Shown piece by piece: positions 1-13,695 of a stretch of DNA of 64,000 nt (positions within the stretch are counted from its first letter, which is position 1; each line of letters starts with the position of its first letter). The position numbers and the translations under genes were made by a program. The notes under the pieces are model-generated. The model ran no database searches, was not told the DNA's origin, and was given only the letters and a program-made list of their open reading frames with translations. Origin of the DNA: Deltaproteobacteria bacterium (GTDB taxonomy: Bacteria; Myxococcota_A; UBA9160; PR03); the NCBI GenBank assembly GCA_035063765.1, contig JAPSFT010000002.1, positions 1 through 64,000 on the forward strand. Reading direction: 5' to 3'.

Positions 1-1
1 C

Positions 2-121
2 AACATCGAGATGGTGGTGAATCTCATCACGCCGATCGCGATGGACAAGGAGCTGCGCTTCGCGATCCGCGAGGGCGGCCGCACGGTGGGTGCGGGCGTC
101 GTCGCCGAGATCGTCGAGTAG
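2..121 (+). CDS. tuf: Elongation factor Tu, C-terminal end (partial)
   Basis: The window opens inside this gene; only the last 39 codons and a TAG stop are present. The residues ([20 protein letters not shown], then [14 protein letters not shown]) are the hallmark C-terminal barrel (domain III) of EF-Tu, the GTPase that delivers aminoacyl-tRNA to the ribosome. It lies 33 bases ahead of rpsJ, the usual str-to-S10 junction (tuf-rpsJ), so the ribosomal protein genes are probably cotranscribed with it. The start and GTPase domain lie outside the window. Confidence 0.95.
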   Translation, partial: NIEMVVNLITPIAMDKELRFAIREGGRTVGAGVVAEIVE

Positions 122-154
122 CGAGCTGGTCAGGCACGGAGAAAGGACCCCCAG

Positions 155-472
<318 letters not shown>

Positions 473-474
473 CC

Positions 475-1134
475 ATGGCGACCCAGGAACTGCTCACGAC
501 GGCAGGCACGGGCGGGAAGGCCAGCGTGGAGCTGGATCCGGCGGTCTTCGAGGCGCCGGTCCGGCCGCACCTGTTCCATGCCGAGGTGCGCCGGCAGCTT
601 GCGAAGCGCCAGCGCGGTACCCACGCGACCCGCAACCGCGCGGGCGTTTCGGGCGGCGGCATCAAGCCGTGGCGCCAGAAGGGCACCGGGCGCGCGCGGC
701 AGGGCTCGATCCGGGCGCCGCAGTGGTCCGGCGGCGGGGTGGTCTTCGGACCGGTGCCGCGCTCGCACGAGCACGCGCTGCCGAAGAAGGTCCGGCGGGC
801 GGCGCTGCGCGGGGCGCTCTCGCTGCGGCACCAGGAGGGTGCGCTGGTCGCGGTCGACGCGCTGGCGCTCGACGCGCCGAAGACGAAGCAGGTGGTGGAG
901 CTGCTCGGCCGGCTCGGCTTCGACGGCAGCGCCTCGGTGCTGATCGTCACGGCCGGCGCCGATGCCGCCCTCGAGCGCGCGGCCCGCAACCTGCGCTGGG
1001 TCGGCGTGCTGCGCGCCGAAGGGCTCAACACCTACGACGTGCTGCGCCACCAGCGGCTCCTGGTGACGCGAGACGCGCTCGACGCGATCCACGCGCGGCT
1101 CGGCGAGGCCCCCGCGCAGGAGGCCCGCTCGTGA
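475..1134 (+). CDS. rplD: 50S ribosomal protein L4
   Basis: 219 residues, slightly longer than the usual 200-210. The signature loop [11 protein letters not shown], then [21 protein letters not shown], is the extended tentacle that lines the peptide exit tunnel. In many bacteria L4 also represses its own operon. The gene begins 2 bases after the rpsJ stop with no strong Shine-Dalgarno, suggesting translational coupling. rplC (L3) would normally sit between rpsJ and this gene and is absent here. The stop overlaps the rplW start (GTGA). Confidence 0.97.
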   Translation: MATQELLTTAGTGGKASVELDPAVFEAPVRPHLFHAEVRRQLAKRQRGTHATRNRAGVSGGGIKPWRQKGTGRARQGSIRAPQWSGGGVVFGPVPRSHEHALPKKVRRAALRGALSLRHQEGALVAVDALALDAPKTKQVVELLGRLGFDGSASVLIVTAGADAALERAARNLRWVGVLRAEGLNTYDVLRHQRLLVTRDALDAIHARLGEAPAQEARS

Positions 1135-1417
1135 AGTCCCACGAGGTGATCCAGCGGCCGCTGGTCACGGAGAAGAGCACGCTCGCGCGCGAGGAGCGCA
1201 ACGAGGTGACCTTCGCCGTCGACCCGAAGGCCAGCAAGCACGACGTGCGGGCTGCGGTCGAGGAGCTCTTCTCGGTCCGCGTCGAGGACGTCCGGACGAT
1301 GCGCATGCCGCGCAAGATGCGGCGGGTCGGACGCCACGTCGGCGCCCGTCCGCAGTGGAAGAAGGCGGTGGTGCGGCTCGCCGAGGGCCAGTCCATCGAG
1401 TTCTTCGAGGGAGTGTG

Positions 1418-1418
<1 letters not shown>
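1131..1418 (+). CDS. rplW: 50S ribosomal protein L23
   Basis: 95 residues starting with GTG at 1131, overlapping the rplD stop by 4 bases. [12 protein letters not shown] at the N-terminus, [20 protein letters not shown], then [18 protein letters not shown] are typical of L23. This protein sits at the exit of the peptide tunnel and docks trigger factor and the signal recognition particle. The stop overlaps the rplB ATG. Longer in-frame extensions upstream fall inside rplD and lack family similarity, so the GTG is preferred. Confidence 0.97.
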
Positions 1419-2251
<833 letters not shown>

Positions 2252-2530
2252 ATGGCGCGCTCTCTCAAGAAGGGACCGTTCGTCGATCCGGGCCTCCAGC
2301 GCAAGATCGACAAGGCCGCGAGCAGCGGCGCCAAGCAGGCGATCCGCACCTGGTCGCGGCGCTCGATGATCACGCCGGAGATGGTCGGAGTCACGTTCCA
2401 GGTCCACAACGGCAAGCTCTTCGTACCGGTGTACGTGACGGAGAACATGGTCGGGCATCGGCTCGGGGAGTTCGCGCCGACCCGGAAGTTCACCGGCCAC
2501 TCGTCGGACCGGAAGGTCAAGAAGGTCTGA
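2252..2530 (+). CDS. rpsS: 30S ribosomal protein S19
   Basis: 92 residues, the expected size. [12 protein letters not shown] at the N-terminus and [14 protein letters not shown], then [19 protein letters not shown] are classic S19. The protein pairs with S13 in the head of the 30S subunit. The ATG follows the rplB stop directly with no spacer, so translation is probably coupled. The C-terminus is the usual basic Lys-rich tail. Confidence 0.98.
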   Translation: MARSLKKGPFVDPGLQRKIDKAASSGAKQAIRTWSRRSMITPEMVGVTFQVHNGKLFVPVYVTENMVGHRLGEFAPTRKFTGHSSDRKVKKV

Positions 2531-2533
2531 ACC

Positions 2534-2878
2534 ATGGTGACGGCGAAGCTCAGGGGCGTGCGCGGGAGCGCCCGCAAGGCGCGGCTGGTGGCGGACCTGA
2601 TCCGCGGCAAGGGCGTCGAGGAGGCTCTGCACATCCTCGCCCAGACCCCGCGCCGCGCGTCGGCGCCGATGGCGAAGCTGCTGCGCTCGGCGCTGGCGAA
2701 CGCGGAGCAGGCCAACGAGCGCGAGAAGCGCGGCATCGACGTGGACAGCCTGGTGGTCCGCGAGGTGCGCGTGGACGAGGGCCCCAGCTCGTGGCGCATC
2801 CGCCCGCGCGCACAGGGACGCGCCTATTGGATCCAGAAGCGGTCGAGCCACTACACGCTCGTCCTCGGGGAGCGCTGA
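2534..2878 (+). CDS. rplV: 50S ribosomal protein L22
   Basis: 114 residues, usual length. KLRGVRGSARKARLVADLIRG and ALHILAQTPRRASAPMAKLL are the conserved N-terminal helical region. The C-terminal part (IRPRAQGRAYWIQKRSSHYT) is the beta-hairpin that reaches into the exit tunnel and is the site of macrolide-related mutations in other bacteria. It starts 3 bases after rpsS and ends 3 bases before rpsC. Confidence 0.98.
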   Translation: MVTAKLRGVRGSARKARLVADLIRGKGVEEALHILAQTPRRASAPMAKLLRSALANAEQANEREKRGIDVDSLVVREVRVDEGPSSWRIRPRAQGRAYWIQKRSSHYTLVLGER

Positions 2879-2881
2879 GCG

Positions 2882-3559
<678 letters not shown>

Positions 3560-3562
3560 GCG

Positions 3563-3975
<413 letters not shown>

Positions 3976-3979
<4 letters not shown>

Positions 3980-4173
3980 AGGCGTCGGAGCTGCGCGAGC
4001 TGACGCTGGAGGAGCTGCGCGCCAAGGAGGAGCAGCTGCGCCGCGAGCACTTCACCGCCAAGGTGAAGCACGCCACCGGCCAGCTCGAGAACACGGCCAG
4101 ACTGCGACTGCTGCGCCGCGACATCGCGCGGGTCGAGACCGTCCTGCGCGCGAGGGCTGGAGCGAGCCGATGA
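3976..4173 (+). CDS. rpmC: 50S ribosomal protein L29
   Basis: 65 residues, the normal size for this small helical hairpin near the tunnel exit. [20 protein letters not shown] and a basic C-terminal helix ([16 protein letters not shown]) match the family. The ATG at 3976 overlaps the rplP stop, and its own stop overlaps the rpsQ start. Confidence 0.96.
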
Positions 4174-4433
4174 CCGAAAGAGGACAGCGAAGGACGCTGG
4201 ACGGCACCGTCGTCAGCGACAAGATGGACAAGACCGTGGTGGTGAGGGTCGAGCGGCTGGTGCGCGACCTCCACTACGAGAAGTACGTGCGGCGCTACTC
4301 GCGCTTCATGGCGCACGACCCGGAGAACGCCTGCCGGGTCGGGGACCGGGTGCGGATCATCGAGCACCGGCCGCTGTCGAAGCGCAAGCGCTGGAAGGTC
4401 CAGGCGACCCTGCAGAAGGCCACCGGAGTCTGA
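4170..4433 (+). CDS. rpsQ: 30S ribosomal protein S17
   Basis: 87 residues. The OB-fold signature [20 protein letters not shown] is followed by [18 protein letters not shown] and [19 protein letters not shown], all diagnostic of S17, which binds 16S rRNA early in assembly. It overlaps rpmC by 4 bases and is 4 bases ahead of rplN. Confidence 0.97.
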   Translation: MTERGQRRTLDGTVVSDKMDKTVVVRVERLVRDLHYEKYVRRYSRFMAHDPENACRVGDRVRIIEHRPLSKRKRWKVQATLQKATGV

Positions 4434-4437
4434 CGCC

Positions 4438-4806
4438 ATGGTGCAACAGGAATCGCTGCTCGAGGTCGCCGACAACTCCGGCGCGCGCAAGGTGGCCTGC
4501 ATCCGGGTGCTGGGGGGGTCCCGGCGCCGCTACGCCTCGATCGGTGACATCATCGTCGTGTCGGTGAAGGACGCGATCCCGAACGGGCGGGTGAAGAAGG
4601 GCGAGGTACGCAAGGCCGTGGTGGTGCGCACGGCCAAGGGCGTGGCCCGGCCGGACGGGTCGTACATCAAGTTCGACGACAACGCCGCGGTGCTGATCGA
4701 CAACCAGCGCGAGCCGGTGGGCACGCGCATCTTCGGCCCCGTGGCGCGCGAGCTGCGGGCCCGGCGCTTCATGAAGATCATCTCGCTGGCGCCGGAGGTG
4801 CTGTGA
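4438..4806 (+). CDS. rplN: 50S ribosomal protein L14
   Basis: 122 residues, exactly the family length. [21 protein letters not shown] at the N-terminus and the [21 protein letters not shown]-terminus are nearly invariant in L14, which contacts L19 and the subunit interface. Its last codons contain GGAGG, placed to serve as the ribosome-binding site of rplE. rplX (L24) normally lies between rplN and rplE; here the two genes overlap by one base. Confidence 0.98.
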   Translation: MVQQESLLEVADNSGARKVACIRVLGGSRRRYASIGDIIVVSVKDAIPNGRVKKGEVRKAVVVRTAKGVARPDGSYIKFDDNAAVLIDNQREPVGTRIFGPVARELRARRFMKIISLAPEVL

Positions 4807-5348
4807 TGGCTCCGCGACTGCAGGAGCGCTACCGGCAGGAAGTGGTGGGCAAGCTCTCCCAGGAGTTCGGGTACAAGAACGTCCACCAGGTGCCGAAGGT
4901 CGAGAAGGTGGTGGTGAACATGGGTGTCGGTGCGGCGACCCAGAACGCCAAGCTGCTCGAGAAGGCGGTCGAGGAGCTGACGGCGATCACCGGCCAGAAG
5001 CCGCTGGTGCGCCGGGCGCGCAAGTCGATCGCCAACTTCAAGCTGCGCCAGGGCCAGGCGATCGGTGCCATGGTCACCCTGCGCGGCGACCGGATGTGGG
5101 AGTTCCTCGACCGCCTGCTGACGGTCGCGCTCCCGCGTGTTCGTGACTTCAAGGGTGTGTCGGCGAAGGCCTTCGACGGCCGCGGCAACTACACGCTCGG
5201 GATCCGGGAGCAGATCATCTTCCCGGAGGTGAACTACGACGCGGTGGAGAAGATCTCGGGGCTCAACGTCACGGTCTGCACCACCGCCCGCAACGACGCC
5301 GAGGGCAAGGCGCTCCTGGGGCACCTGGGCATGCCCTTCCGGCAGTAG
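4806..5348 (+). CDS. rplE: 50S ribosomal protein L5
   Basis: 180 residues from the ATG at 4806, which overlaps the last base of the rplN stop; a GTG one codon upstream is the alternative. [36 protein letters not shown] and the [16 protein letters not shown] block identify L5, the 5S rRNA-binding protein of the central protuberance. GGAGG inside rplN lies at good spacing. rpsN (S14), expected immediately downstream, is missing: rpsH follows after 13 bases. Confidence 0.98.
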   Translation: MAPRLQERYRQEVVGKLSQEFGYKNVHQVPKVEKVVVNMGVGAATQNAKLLEKAVEELTAITGQKPLVRRARKSIANFKLRQGQAIGAMVTLRGDRMWEFLDRLLTVALPRVRDFKGVSAKAFDGRGNYTLGIREQIIFPEVNYDAVEKISGLNVTVCTTARNDAEGKALLGHLGMPFRQ

Positions 5349-5361
5349 CGAGGAACGTTCC

Positions 5362-5757
5362 ATGATGACCGACCCGATCGGCGACATGCTCGCCCGCATC
5401 CGCAACGGCGCGCAGGCACGCCACAAGGAGGTGGCGCTGCCGCACTCGAAGGTGAAGCTCGCGATCGCCCGGGTGCTGGCGGAGGCCGGCTTCGTCGGCG
5501 AGGTGCGCGCGGAGACGCGCGAGGGGCTGCCGGTGCTGGTGGTGGGCCTGCGCTACGGCGACGACGGGCGCGGCGTGATCGACGGCCTGCGCCGGGTGAG
5601 CCGCCCGAGCCGCCGCGTGTACGTGGCCCGGGACGAGATTCCGCGGGTCCGCAACGGACTCGGCATCGCCGTGCTCTCGACCTCGAAGGGCGTGCTCTCC
5701 GACAGCCGGGCCCGCGAGGCCGCGGTGGGCGGCGAGCTGCTCTGCGAGGTGTGGTGA
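5362..5757 (+). CDS. rpsH: 30S ribosomal protein S8
   Basis: 131 residues. TDPIGDMLARIRNG at the N-terminus and the C-terminal GLGIAVLSTSKGVLSDSRAR, then GGELLCEVW are diagnostic. S8 binds the central domain of 16S rRNA and represses the spc operon in E. coli. GAGGAA precedes the ATG at 5362; an ATG one codon later is also possible. The stop overlaps the rplF ATG. Confidence 0.98.
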   Translation: MMTDPIGDMLARIRNGAQARHKEVALPHSKVKLAIARVLAEAGFVGEVRAETREGLPVLVVGLRYGDDGRGVIDGLRRVSRPSRRVYVARDEIPRVRNGLGIAVLSTSKGVLSDSRAREAAVGGELLCEVW

Positions 5758-6299
5758 TGTCGCGCATCGGCCGCAGGCCCGTCGCGATCCCGTCCGGGGT
5801 GAGCGTGGACCAGGTGGCGGGCGAGCTGCACGTGAAGGGCCCGAAGGGGACCCTGCGCGCTCCGGTGCCGCCCTCGGTGACGGTGTCGGTCGACGGCGGC
5901 CAGGCGCGCTTCGCCCGGGACGACGACCGCAAGCCTTCGCGCGCCTTTCACGGCCTGGCCCGCGCGACCCTCGCGAACATGGTCCGCGGGGTGACCGAGG
6001 GCTTCCACCGCGAGCTCCAGATCGAGGGCGTCGGCTACCGCGCCGAGGCGTCGGGCAAGAAGCTCACGCTCTCGCTCGGCTTCTCGCACCCGGTGGTGCT
6101 GGAGGTGCCGGAGGGGCTCGCGGTCGCGGTCGAGGGCCAGAACAAGATCCGCGTCAGCGGGATCGACCGCGAGCAGGTGGGGCAGTTCGCGTCGGAGATC
6201 CGCGGGCTGCGGCCGCCCGAGCCGTACAAGGGCAAGGGTGTCCGCTACGCCGACGAGCGGATCCGGCGCAAGGTCGGCAAGGCCGGCGCGGCGACGTGA
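5757..6299 (+). CDS. rplF: 50S ribosomal protein L6
   Basis: 180 residues from the ATG at 5757; in-frame GTG codons at 5751 and 5754 lie inside rpsH. MSRIGRRPVAIPSGV, FHGLARATLANMVRGVTEGF and the C-terminal RGLRPPEPYKGKGVRYADE are typical of L6, which has two repeated domains near the sarcin-ricin loop and factor-binding site. It overlaps rpsH by one base. Confidence 0.98.
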   Translation: MSRIGRRPVAIPSGVSVDQVAGELHVKGPKGTLRAPVPPSVTVSVDGGQARFARDDDRKPSRAFHGLARATLANMVRGVTEGFHRELQIEGVGYRAEASGKKLTLSLGFSHPVVLEVPEGLAVAVEGQNKIRVSGIDREQVGQFASEIRGLRPPEPYKGKGVRYADERIRRKVGKAGAAT

Positions 6300-6307
6300 G
6301 GGGAGTG

Positions 6308-6679
6308 ATGAGGGCCAGGATCGGCAACCCGAGGATGGAGAAGTGGGCGGCGCGCAAGGCGCGCGTGGCGCGCAAGGTCGCGGGCGGCGATCGCGTGCAG
6401 CTCGTCGTCTACCGCAGCGCCCGGCACATCTACGCCCAGCTCGTCGACCCCGAGAGCGGCCGCACGCTGGGTGGCGTCTCGACGCGCACGGCGGGCGTCG
6501 CCCAGGGCCTGTCGGCCACCGGCAACGTCGAGGCCGCCAAGCGCGTGGGCAAGGCGATCGCCGAGATGGCCCGGGCGCGCAACGTCGAGCGGGTGGTGTT
6601 CAACCGCAACGGCTTCCTCTACCACGGCCGCGTGAAGGCACTTGCCGACGCGGCCCGAGAAGCGGGGCTCCAGTTCTGA
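6308..6679 (+). CDS. rplR: 50S ribosomal protein L18
   Basis: 123 residues from the ATG at 6308, chosen because GAGGGG precedes it at good spacing. A GTG at 6296 overlapping the rplF stop would add four residues. [19 protein letters not shown] and the C-terminal [20 protein letters not shown] fit L18, which binds 5S rRNA with L5. The N-terminal segment is rich in Arg/Lys, as usual. Confidence 0.96.
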   Translation: MRARIGNPRMEKWAARKARVARKVAGGDRVQLVVYRSARHIYAQLVDPESGRTLGGVSTRTAGVAQGLSATGNVEAAKRVGKAIAEMARARNVERVVFNRNGFLYHGRVKALADAAREAGLQF

Positions 6680-6680
6680 C

Positions 6681-7211
6681 ATGGCCAGGATCCGACGCGA
6701 CAGGCTCAATGCCAACGAGTACGAGCTCAGCGACCGCGTGGTACACATCAACCGCGTCGCCAAGGTGGTGAAGGGCGGACGGCGCTTCAGCTTCAGCGCG
6801 CTGGTCGTCGTGGGCGACGGCAACGGCGTGGTGGGGGTCGGCCTCGGCAAGGCCGGCGAGGTGCCCGAGGCGATCCGCAAGGGCGTCGACCGTGCACGCA
6901 AGCACCTGCTGCGGGTGCCGCTCCAGGGCGGGACGCTGCCGCACGAGGTGCTCGGCCACTTCGGCGCCGGGCTCGTGCTGCTCAAGCCCGCCTCGCCGGG
7001 CACCGGCGTGATCGCGGGTGGGGGTGTGCGCGCGGTGCTCGAGGCGGCGGGCGTCCAGGACGTGCTCACCAAGAGCATCGGCACCAGCAACCCCCACAAC
7101 GTCGTACACGCGACGATGACGGCGCTCGGCTCGCTGCGCGATCCCGAGGAGCGCCTGCGCGAGCTCGGCCACGAGCCGGCGGGCGAGGCCGAGGAGGTGG
7201 CCCCGGCATGA
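6681..7211 (+). CDS. rpsE: 30S ribosomal protein S5
   Basis: 176 residues. The N-terminal dsRBD-like part contains [20 protein letters not shown] and [20 protein letters not shown]. The C-terminal part has [20 protein letters not shown] and [13 protein letters not shown]5 lies in the mRNA entry tunnel and influences fidelity. The ATG at 6681 is one base after the rplR stop; upstream in-frame starts fall inside rplR. The last codons overlap rpmD. Confidence 0.98.
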   Translation: MARIRRDRLNANEYELSDRVVHINRVAKVVKGGRRFSFSALVVVGDGNGVVGVGLGKAGEVPEAIRKGVDRARKHLLRVPLQGGTLPHEVLGHFGAGLVLLKPASPGTGVIAGGGVRAVLEAAGVQDVLTKSIGTSNPHNVVHATMTALGSLRDPEERLRELGHEPAGEAEEVAPA

Positions 7212-7399
7212 GCGCGTCGAAGGGTGGCAAGCTCCGCGTGACGTGGGTGAAGAGCCAGATCGGCTCCGATCCGCGCCAGCGCTCGACGCTCAAGGGCCTC
7301 GGGCTCCGGCGCCTGCAGCAGACCGTCGAGGTGCCCGACGAGCCGGCCGTGCGGGGCATGATCGCCAAGGTCTCGCACCTGGTGCGGGTGGAGGACTGA
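7208..7399 (+). CDS. rpmD: 50S ribosomal protein L30
   Basis: 63 residues, normal for bacterial L30. [20 protein letters not shown], the [15 protein letters not shown] block and a final [11 protein letters not shown] match the family. The ATG at 7208 overlaps the rpsE stop. L30 is dispensable and absent in several phyla, so its retention is mildly informative. rplO follows after 2 bases. Confidence 0.96.
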   Translation: MSASKGGKLRVTWVKSQIGSDPRQRSTLKGLGLRRLQQTVEVPDEPAVRGMIAKVSHLVRVED

Positions 7400-7401
7400 C
7401 C

Positions 7402-7838
7402 ATGCTCGATCGGCTAGCGCCCCGGCCGGGAGCGCGCACCCGCCACCGGCGGCCCCGCGGGCCCGGCTGCGGCTTCGGCAAGACCTCCGGCCGCGGCACC
7501 AAGGGCCAGGGCCACCGCTCGGCGGGCGCCGAGACCGGGCGCCACTTCGAGGGCGGCCAGATGCCGCTCGTGCGCCGGATCCGGAAGTACGGCTTCCGCC
7601 GCCCGGACCGGGTCGCGTGCGAGATCGTGAACGTGGGCGCGCTCGCCGGCTTCGGGGACGGCGCCACCGTGGACGCGGAGGCGCTCCTCGCGCGCGGGCT
7701 GGTACGCACCGGCTCGGCGCCGATCAAGCTGCTCGCCGAGGGCGAGGCGCCGCGAAACCTGACGGTGCGGGTGCAGCGCGCCAGCGCGTCGGCACGCGCG
7801 AAGATCGAGGCGGCCGGCGGAAAGGTGGAGATCGTCGA

Positions 7839-7842
<4 letters not shown>
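7402..7842 (+). CDS. rplO: 50S ribosomal protein L15
   Basis: 146 residues. The Gly/Arg-rich N-terminal extension (RGPGCGFGKTSGRGTKGQGH, then RHFEGGQMPLVRRIRKYGF) that threads through 23S rRNA is intact. The C-terminal globular part ends ASARAKIEAAGGKVEIVE, typical for L15. The stop overlaps the secY GTG start, so the two are probably translationally coupled. Confidence 0.97.
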
Positions 7843-9145
<1,303 letters not shown>

Positions 9146-9149
<4 letters not shown>

Positions 9150-9718
9150 CGGCCACCCGCCTGCTGCTGCTGGGCCCGCCGGGCGCCGGCAAGGGCACCC
9201 AGGCCGAGCGCCTGGTCCGGGCCCTCGGGATCCCCCAGGTCTCGACCGGCGACATGCTGCGCGCCGCGGTCCAGGCGGGCAGCGAGGTGGGGCGCCGCGC
9301 GAAGGCCTTCATGGACCGTGGCGACCTCGTGCCCGACGAGGTGGTGATCGGCGTCGCCGAGGAGCGCCTGGGCCAGCCGGACGCGGCCAAGGGCTTCATC
9401 CTCGACGGCTTCCCGCGTACGGCGGCGCAGGCGGCGGCGCTCGACGAGATGCTCGCGCGTCTCGGCGTTGCGCTCGAGCGCTGTGTGGCGCTCCAGGTCG
9501 ACGAGGACGAGCTGGTCGAGCGCCTGCTGCGCCGCGCCGAGCTCGAGGGCCGCAGCGACGACAACGAGGCGACGATCCGCACCCGGATGCGCGTCTACCG
9601 CGAGAAGACCCAGCCGCTGATCGACTACTACGCGGCCCGCGGGGTGCTCGCCAAGCTCGACGGCGAGGGCAGCGTCGACGAGGTGGCCGCGCGGATCGAG
9701 GAGGCGCTGCGCTCGTGA
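9146..9718 (+). CDS. adk: Adenylate kinase
   Basis: 190 residues. It converts AMP + ATP to two ADP in the cytosol. The P-loop [14 protein letters not shown] lies at residues ~9-22, followed by STGDMLR and the LDGFPRT motif of the AMP-binding site. The LID ([18 protein letters not shown]) is the short form without the four-Cys zinc knuckle, which explains a length shorter than ~215. It overlaps secY and map by a few bases, the usual secY-adk-map arrangement. Confidence 0.97.
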
Positions 9719-10506
9719 TGGCCTTCGGCGAGGCGATCCGCATCAAGACGCGGCACGAACTCGAGGCGATGCGCGTGGCCGGCCGCCACGTGGCCGAGAT
9801 CCTGCTCGAGCTGCGCGAGCTCGCGAAGCCCGGTGTGACCACCGGCGAGCTCGACGAGCACGCCCGGCGCGCGATCCGCAGGCGCGGCGTCGAGTCCTCG
9901 TTCCTCGGCTACGGCCCGCACGGGCTGCCGCCCTATCCGGCAGTGCTCTGCGTCTCGGTCAACGAGGAGGTCGTGCACGGCATTCCGGGCCGCCGCGAGC
10001 TGAAGGAGGGCGACGTCCTCTCGCTCGACTTCGGCGTCTCCTTCGAGGGCTACCACGGCGACTCGGCGGTGACCGTGCCGGTCGGGCGCCTGGGCGCGGA
10101 GGCGCAGCGTCTGGTCGACGCCACCCGCCGCGCGCTCGACGAGGGGATCGGCCAGATGCGGGCCGGCCACCGGCTCTCCGACATCGGCCACGCCGTGCAG
10201 GCGCACGCGGAGGGGGAGGGCTTCTCGGTGGTGCGGCAATTCGTCGGACACGGCATCGGGCGCGAGATGCACGAGCCGCCGCAGATCCCGAACTACGGGC
10301 CGGCCGGCCGCGGGCCGCGGCTCAAGCCCGGCATGGTCTTCGCGATCGAGCCGATGGTCACGGCCGGTGGTCCCGACGTCCGCATGCTGGACGACGAATG
10401 GACCGCGGTGACCGCCGACGGCTCGCTCGCGGCCCACTTCGAGCACACGATCCTGGTCACCGAGGCGGGCCCCGAGGTCCTGACCCGGGTGCCCGGATCG
10501 CACTGA
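9718..10506 (+). CDS. map: Methionine aminopeptidase, type I
   Basis: 262 residues. It removes the initiator Met from nascent proteins using two metal ions. Metal ligands are visible: Asp in [16 protein letters not shown] (two Asp), His in [14 protein letters not shown], Glu in MVFAIEPM and Glu in FEHTILVTE. The substrate His is in EEVVHGIPG. The ATG at 9718 shares its A with the adk stop; a GTG one codon upstream is possible. infA normally follows map in this operon but is absent; rpmJ comes next after 17 bases. Confidence 0.97.
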   Translation: MAFGEAIRIKTRHELEAMRVAGRHVAEILLELRELAKPGVTTGELDEHARRAIRRRGVESSFLGYGPHGLPPYPAVLCVSVNEEVVHGIPGRRELKEGDVLSLDFGVSFEGYHGDSAVTVPVGRLGAEAQRLVDATRRALDEGIGQMRAGHRLSDIGHAVQAHAEGEGFSVVRQFVGHGIGREMHEPPQIPNYGPAGRGPRLKPGMVFAIEPMVTAGGPDVRMLDDEWTAVTADGSLAAHFEHTILVTEAGPEVLTRVPGSH

Positions 10507-10523
10507 ACGAACGCGAGGGCGAG

Positions 10524-10637
10524 ATGAAGGTTCGCGCATCGGTCAAGAAGATCTGCGACAAGTGCCGGGTGATCCGGCGCAACGGGGTCGTGCGCATCAT
10601 CTGCGACAATCCCAAGCACAAGCAGCGACAGGGCTAG
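10524..10637 (+). CDS. rpmJ: 50S ribosomal protein L36
   Basis: 37 residues, the full family length. [20 protein letters not shown], then [13 protein letters not shown], carries the zinc-binding set (Cys-x2-Cys, a later Cys and a His), so this is the zinc-dependent C+ form. Longer in-frame extensions upstream overlap map and are rejected. GAGGGCGAG precedes the ATG. It starts the alpha-operon block rpmJ-rpsM-rpsK-rpsD-rpoA-rplQ. Confidence 0.97.
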   Translation: MKVRASVKKICDKCRVIRRNGVVRIICDNPKHKQRQG

Positions 10638-10646
10638 GAGAACGCC

Positions 10647-11030
10647 ATGGCACGCATCGCCGGCATCGATCTGCCGCGCAACAAGCGCCTCGAGATCGCG
10701 CTGACCTACATCCACGGCATCGGCCGCACCTCCGCCAAGCGGATCTGCGCGAAGGCCGACGTGAGCCTCGCGCTGAAGACGGACCAGCTCAGCGACGGTG
10801 ACGTGGTGCGGCTGCGCGAGATCATCGAGAACGACTTCGAGGTCGAGGGCGACCTGCGCCGCGACGTCCAACAGAACATCAAGGAGCTGATGGACATCGG
10901 ATGCTACCGCGGCCTGCGGCACCGGCGGGGGCTGCCCGTTCGTGGCCAGCGGACCCACACCAACGCGCGCACCCGCAAGGGTCCCGCCAAGACCGTCGCC
11001 GGCAAGAAGAAGGCGCCGGCGAAGAAGTAA
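10647..11030 (+). CDS. rpsM: 30S ribosomal protein S13
   Basis: 127 residues. [33 protein letters not shown] and the C-terminal [20 protein letters not shown], then RTRKGPAKT, are diagnostic. S13 sits in the head of the 30S and bridges to L5. The tail is Lys/Ala-rich ([10 protein letters not shown]) and slightly longer than typical. AGGAG precedes the ATG. Confidence 0.98.
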   Translation: MARIAGIDLPRNKRLEIALTYIHGIGRTSAKRICAKADVSLALKTDQLSDGDVVRLREIIENDFEVEGDLRRDVQQNIKELMDIGCYRGLRHRRGLPVRGQRTHTNARTRKGPAKTVAGKKKAPAKK

Positions 11031-11045
11031 GGAAGCGAGGGACGA

Positions 11046-11426
11046 GTGGCCAAGGGAGCCAAGAAGAAGGTCAAGAAGAACGTCGCGGCGGGCGTCGCCC
11101 ACATCCAGTCGACGTTCAACAACACCGTGATCACGATCACCGACACGGCCGGCAACGCGCTGTCGTGGTCGAGCTGTGGCCAGCAGGGCTTCAAGGGCTC
11201 GCGCAAGAGCACGCCCTTCGCCGCCCAGACGGCCGCCGAGGACTGCGCCAAGAAGGCGATGGAGCACGGCGTCCGTTCGGTGTCGGTCTTCGTGAAGGGC
11301 CCCGGGGCCGGCCGCGAGTCGGCGCTGCGCGCGCTCGGCACCGCCGGCTTGCGCATCAACATGATCCGCGACGTCACCCCGATCCCGCACAACGGCTGCC
11401 GCCCGCCGAAGCGGCGCCGCGTCTAG
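11046..11426 (+). CDS. rpsK: 30S ribosomal protein S11
   Basis: 126 residues from a GTG start. The Lys-rich N-terminus is followed by [39 protein letters not shown] and the C-terminal [18 protein letters not shown], all classic S11. This protein forms part of the mRNA exit channel on the platform. It lies between rpsM and rpsD as expected. Confidence 0.98.
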   Translation: MAKGAKKKVKKNVAAGVAHIQSTFNNTVITITDTAGNALSWSSCGQQGFKGSRKSTPFAAQTAAEDCAKKAMEHGVRSVSVFVKGPGAGRESALRALGTAGLRINMIRDVTPIPHNGCRPPKRRRV

Positions 11427-11435
11427 GAGCCAGCC

Positions 11436-12062
11436 ATGTCCCGCTACACCGGGCCCGTCTGCCGGCAGTGCCGCCGCGAGGGCACCAAGCTCTTCCTGAA
11501 GGGCGACCGCTGCTACACGGAGAAGTGCGGGGTCGAGCGGCGCGCGTATCCGCCGGGCCAGCACGGCCAGGGCCGAGCTCGCGTGTCCGACTACGGCCTC
11601 CAGCTGCGCGAGAAGCAGAAGGTGAAGCGCATGTACGGCGTGCAGGAGGCGCAGTTCCGGCTCACGATGGGCGCCGCCACGCGCATGCGCGGCCGCACCG
11701 GCGAGAACCTGCTCTCGCTGCTCGAGCGCCGGCTCGACAACGTGGTGTTCCGGCTCGGCTTCGCGACCTCGCGCGCCGAGGCGCGCCAGCTCGTGCGCCA
11801 TGGCCACTTCGAGGTCGGCGGCCGCAAGGTCGACGTGCCGTCGTTCCGCGTGAAGGCCGGCACCCGGGTGCGGCTGCGCGAGAGCTCGCGGCAGATCGCG
11901 CGGATCACCGAGGCCCTGGCCGCGCTCGAGCGGCGCAGCCTGCCGGCCTGGCTCGAGCTCGACGCCGAGAACTTCGAAGGCACGGTGAAGGTGCTTCCGA
12001 CCCGGGAGGACATCACCATGCCGATCCAGGAACAGCTCATCGTCGAGCTCTACTCGCGCTGA
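11436..12062 (+). CDS. rpsD: 30S ribosomal protein S4
   Basis: 208 residues. Four N-terminal Cys (CRQC ... CYTEKC) form a zinc finger, so this is the C+ type. [25 protein letters not shown], the S4 RNA-binding domain [15 protein letters not shown] and a C-terminal [15 protein letters not shown] complete the match. S4 initiates 16S assembly and represses the alpha operon in E. coli. A 54-base spacer separates it from rpoA. Confidence 0.98.
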   Translation: MSRYTGPVCRQCRREGTKLFLKGDRCYTEKCGVERRAYPPGQHGQGRARVSDYGLQLREKQKVKRMYGVQEAQFRLTMGAATRMRGRTGENLLSLLERRLDNVVFRLGFATSRAEARQLVRHGHFEVGGRKVDVPSFRVKAGTRVRLRESSRQIARITEALAALERRSLPAWLELDAENFEGTVKVLPTREDITMPIQEQLIVELYSR

Positions 12063-12116
12063 GGCGCGGTCGGGCCGGCGGAACCGGGCAACAGCCTCGA
12101 AAGGGGGGCACGAGAC

Positions 12117-13145
<1,029 letters not shown>

Positions 13146-13146
13146 G

Positions 13147-13692
13147 ATGAGACACCGCTGGGGCGGACGCAAGCTGGGGCGCACCACGTCCCACCGGCTC
13201 GCGATGCTGCGCAACATGGTCACCTCGCTGCTCGAGCACGAGCAGATCGAGACCACCGACGCCAAGGCCAAGGAGGTGCGCCGCGTGGCCGAGCGGATGA
13301 TCACGCTCGGCAAGCGCGGCGACCTGCACGCGAGGCGGCTCGCCATGCGTGTCGTGCGCACACGGGAGGTGGCGACCAAGCTCTTCGACGAGCTGGCGCC
13401 CCGCTACCAGGAGCGCGCCGGGGGCTACACGCGCGTGCTCAAGGTCCGCCGCCGGGTGGGCGACGCCGCACCGCTGTCGCTCGTCGAGCTGGTCGACCGC
13501 ACGACCTCGAGCAGTGAGGCGAAGGTGCCGGCGCGCCGGGCGAAGGCGGAGGGCGAGACGAAGGCGAAGGGGCGGGCGAAGCCCAAGGCCGAGGACGACG
13601 CCCGGCCGCGCGGCCGCGCCCGGGCGGGCGGCAAGGCCCACGGCGCCGCGGGCGGCGCCGGCAAGTCCACGAAGCAGCGCCCGAAGGTCTGA
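13147..13692 (+). CDS. rplQ: 50S ribosomal protein L17 with long basic tail
   Basis: 181 residues against about 120 for typical L17. The first ~120 residues match the family: [40 protein letters not shown] and [20 protein letters not shown]. The last ~60 residues are a low-complexity extension rich in Lys, Arg, Ala and Gly (e.g. [20 protein letters not shown]), probably disordered and RNA-binding. It starts one base after the rpoA stop and closes the alpha operon; a TlpA-like gene follows after 3 bases. Confidence 0.96.
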   Translation: MRHRWGGRKLGRTTSHRLAMLRNMVTSLLEHEQIETTDAKAKEVRRVAERMITLGKRGDLHARRLAMRVVRTREVATKLFDELAPRYQERAGGYTRVLKVRRRVGDAAPLSLVELVDRTTSSSEAKVPARRAKAEGETKAKGRAKPKAEDDARPRGRARAGGKAHGAAGGAGKSTKQRPKV

Positions 13693-13695
13693 GCG

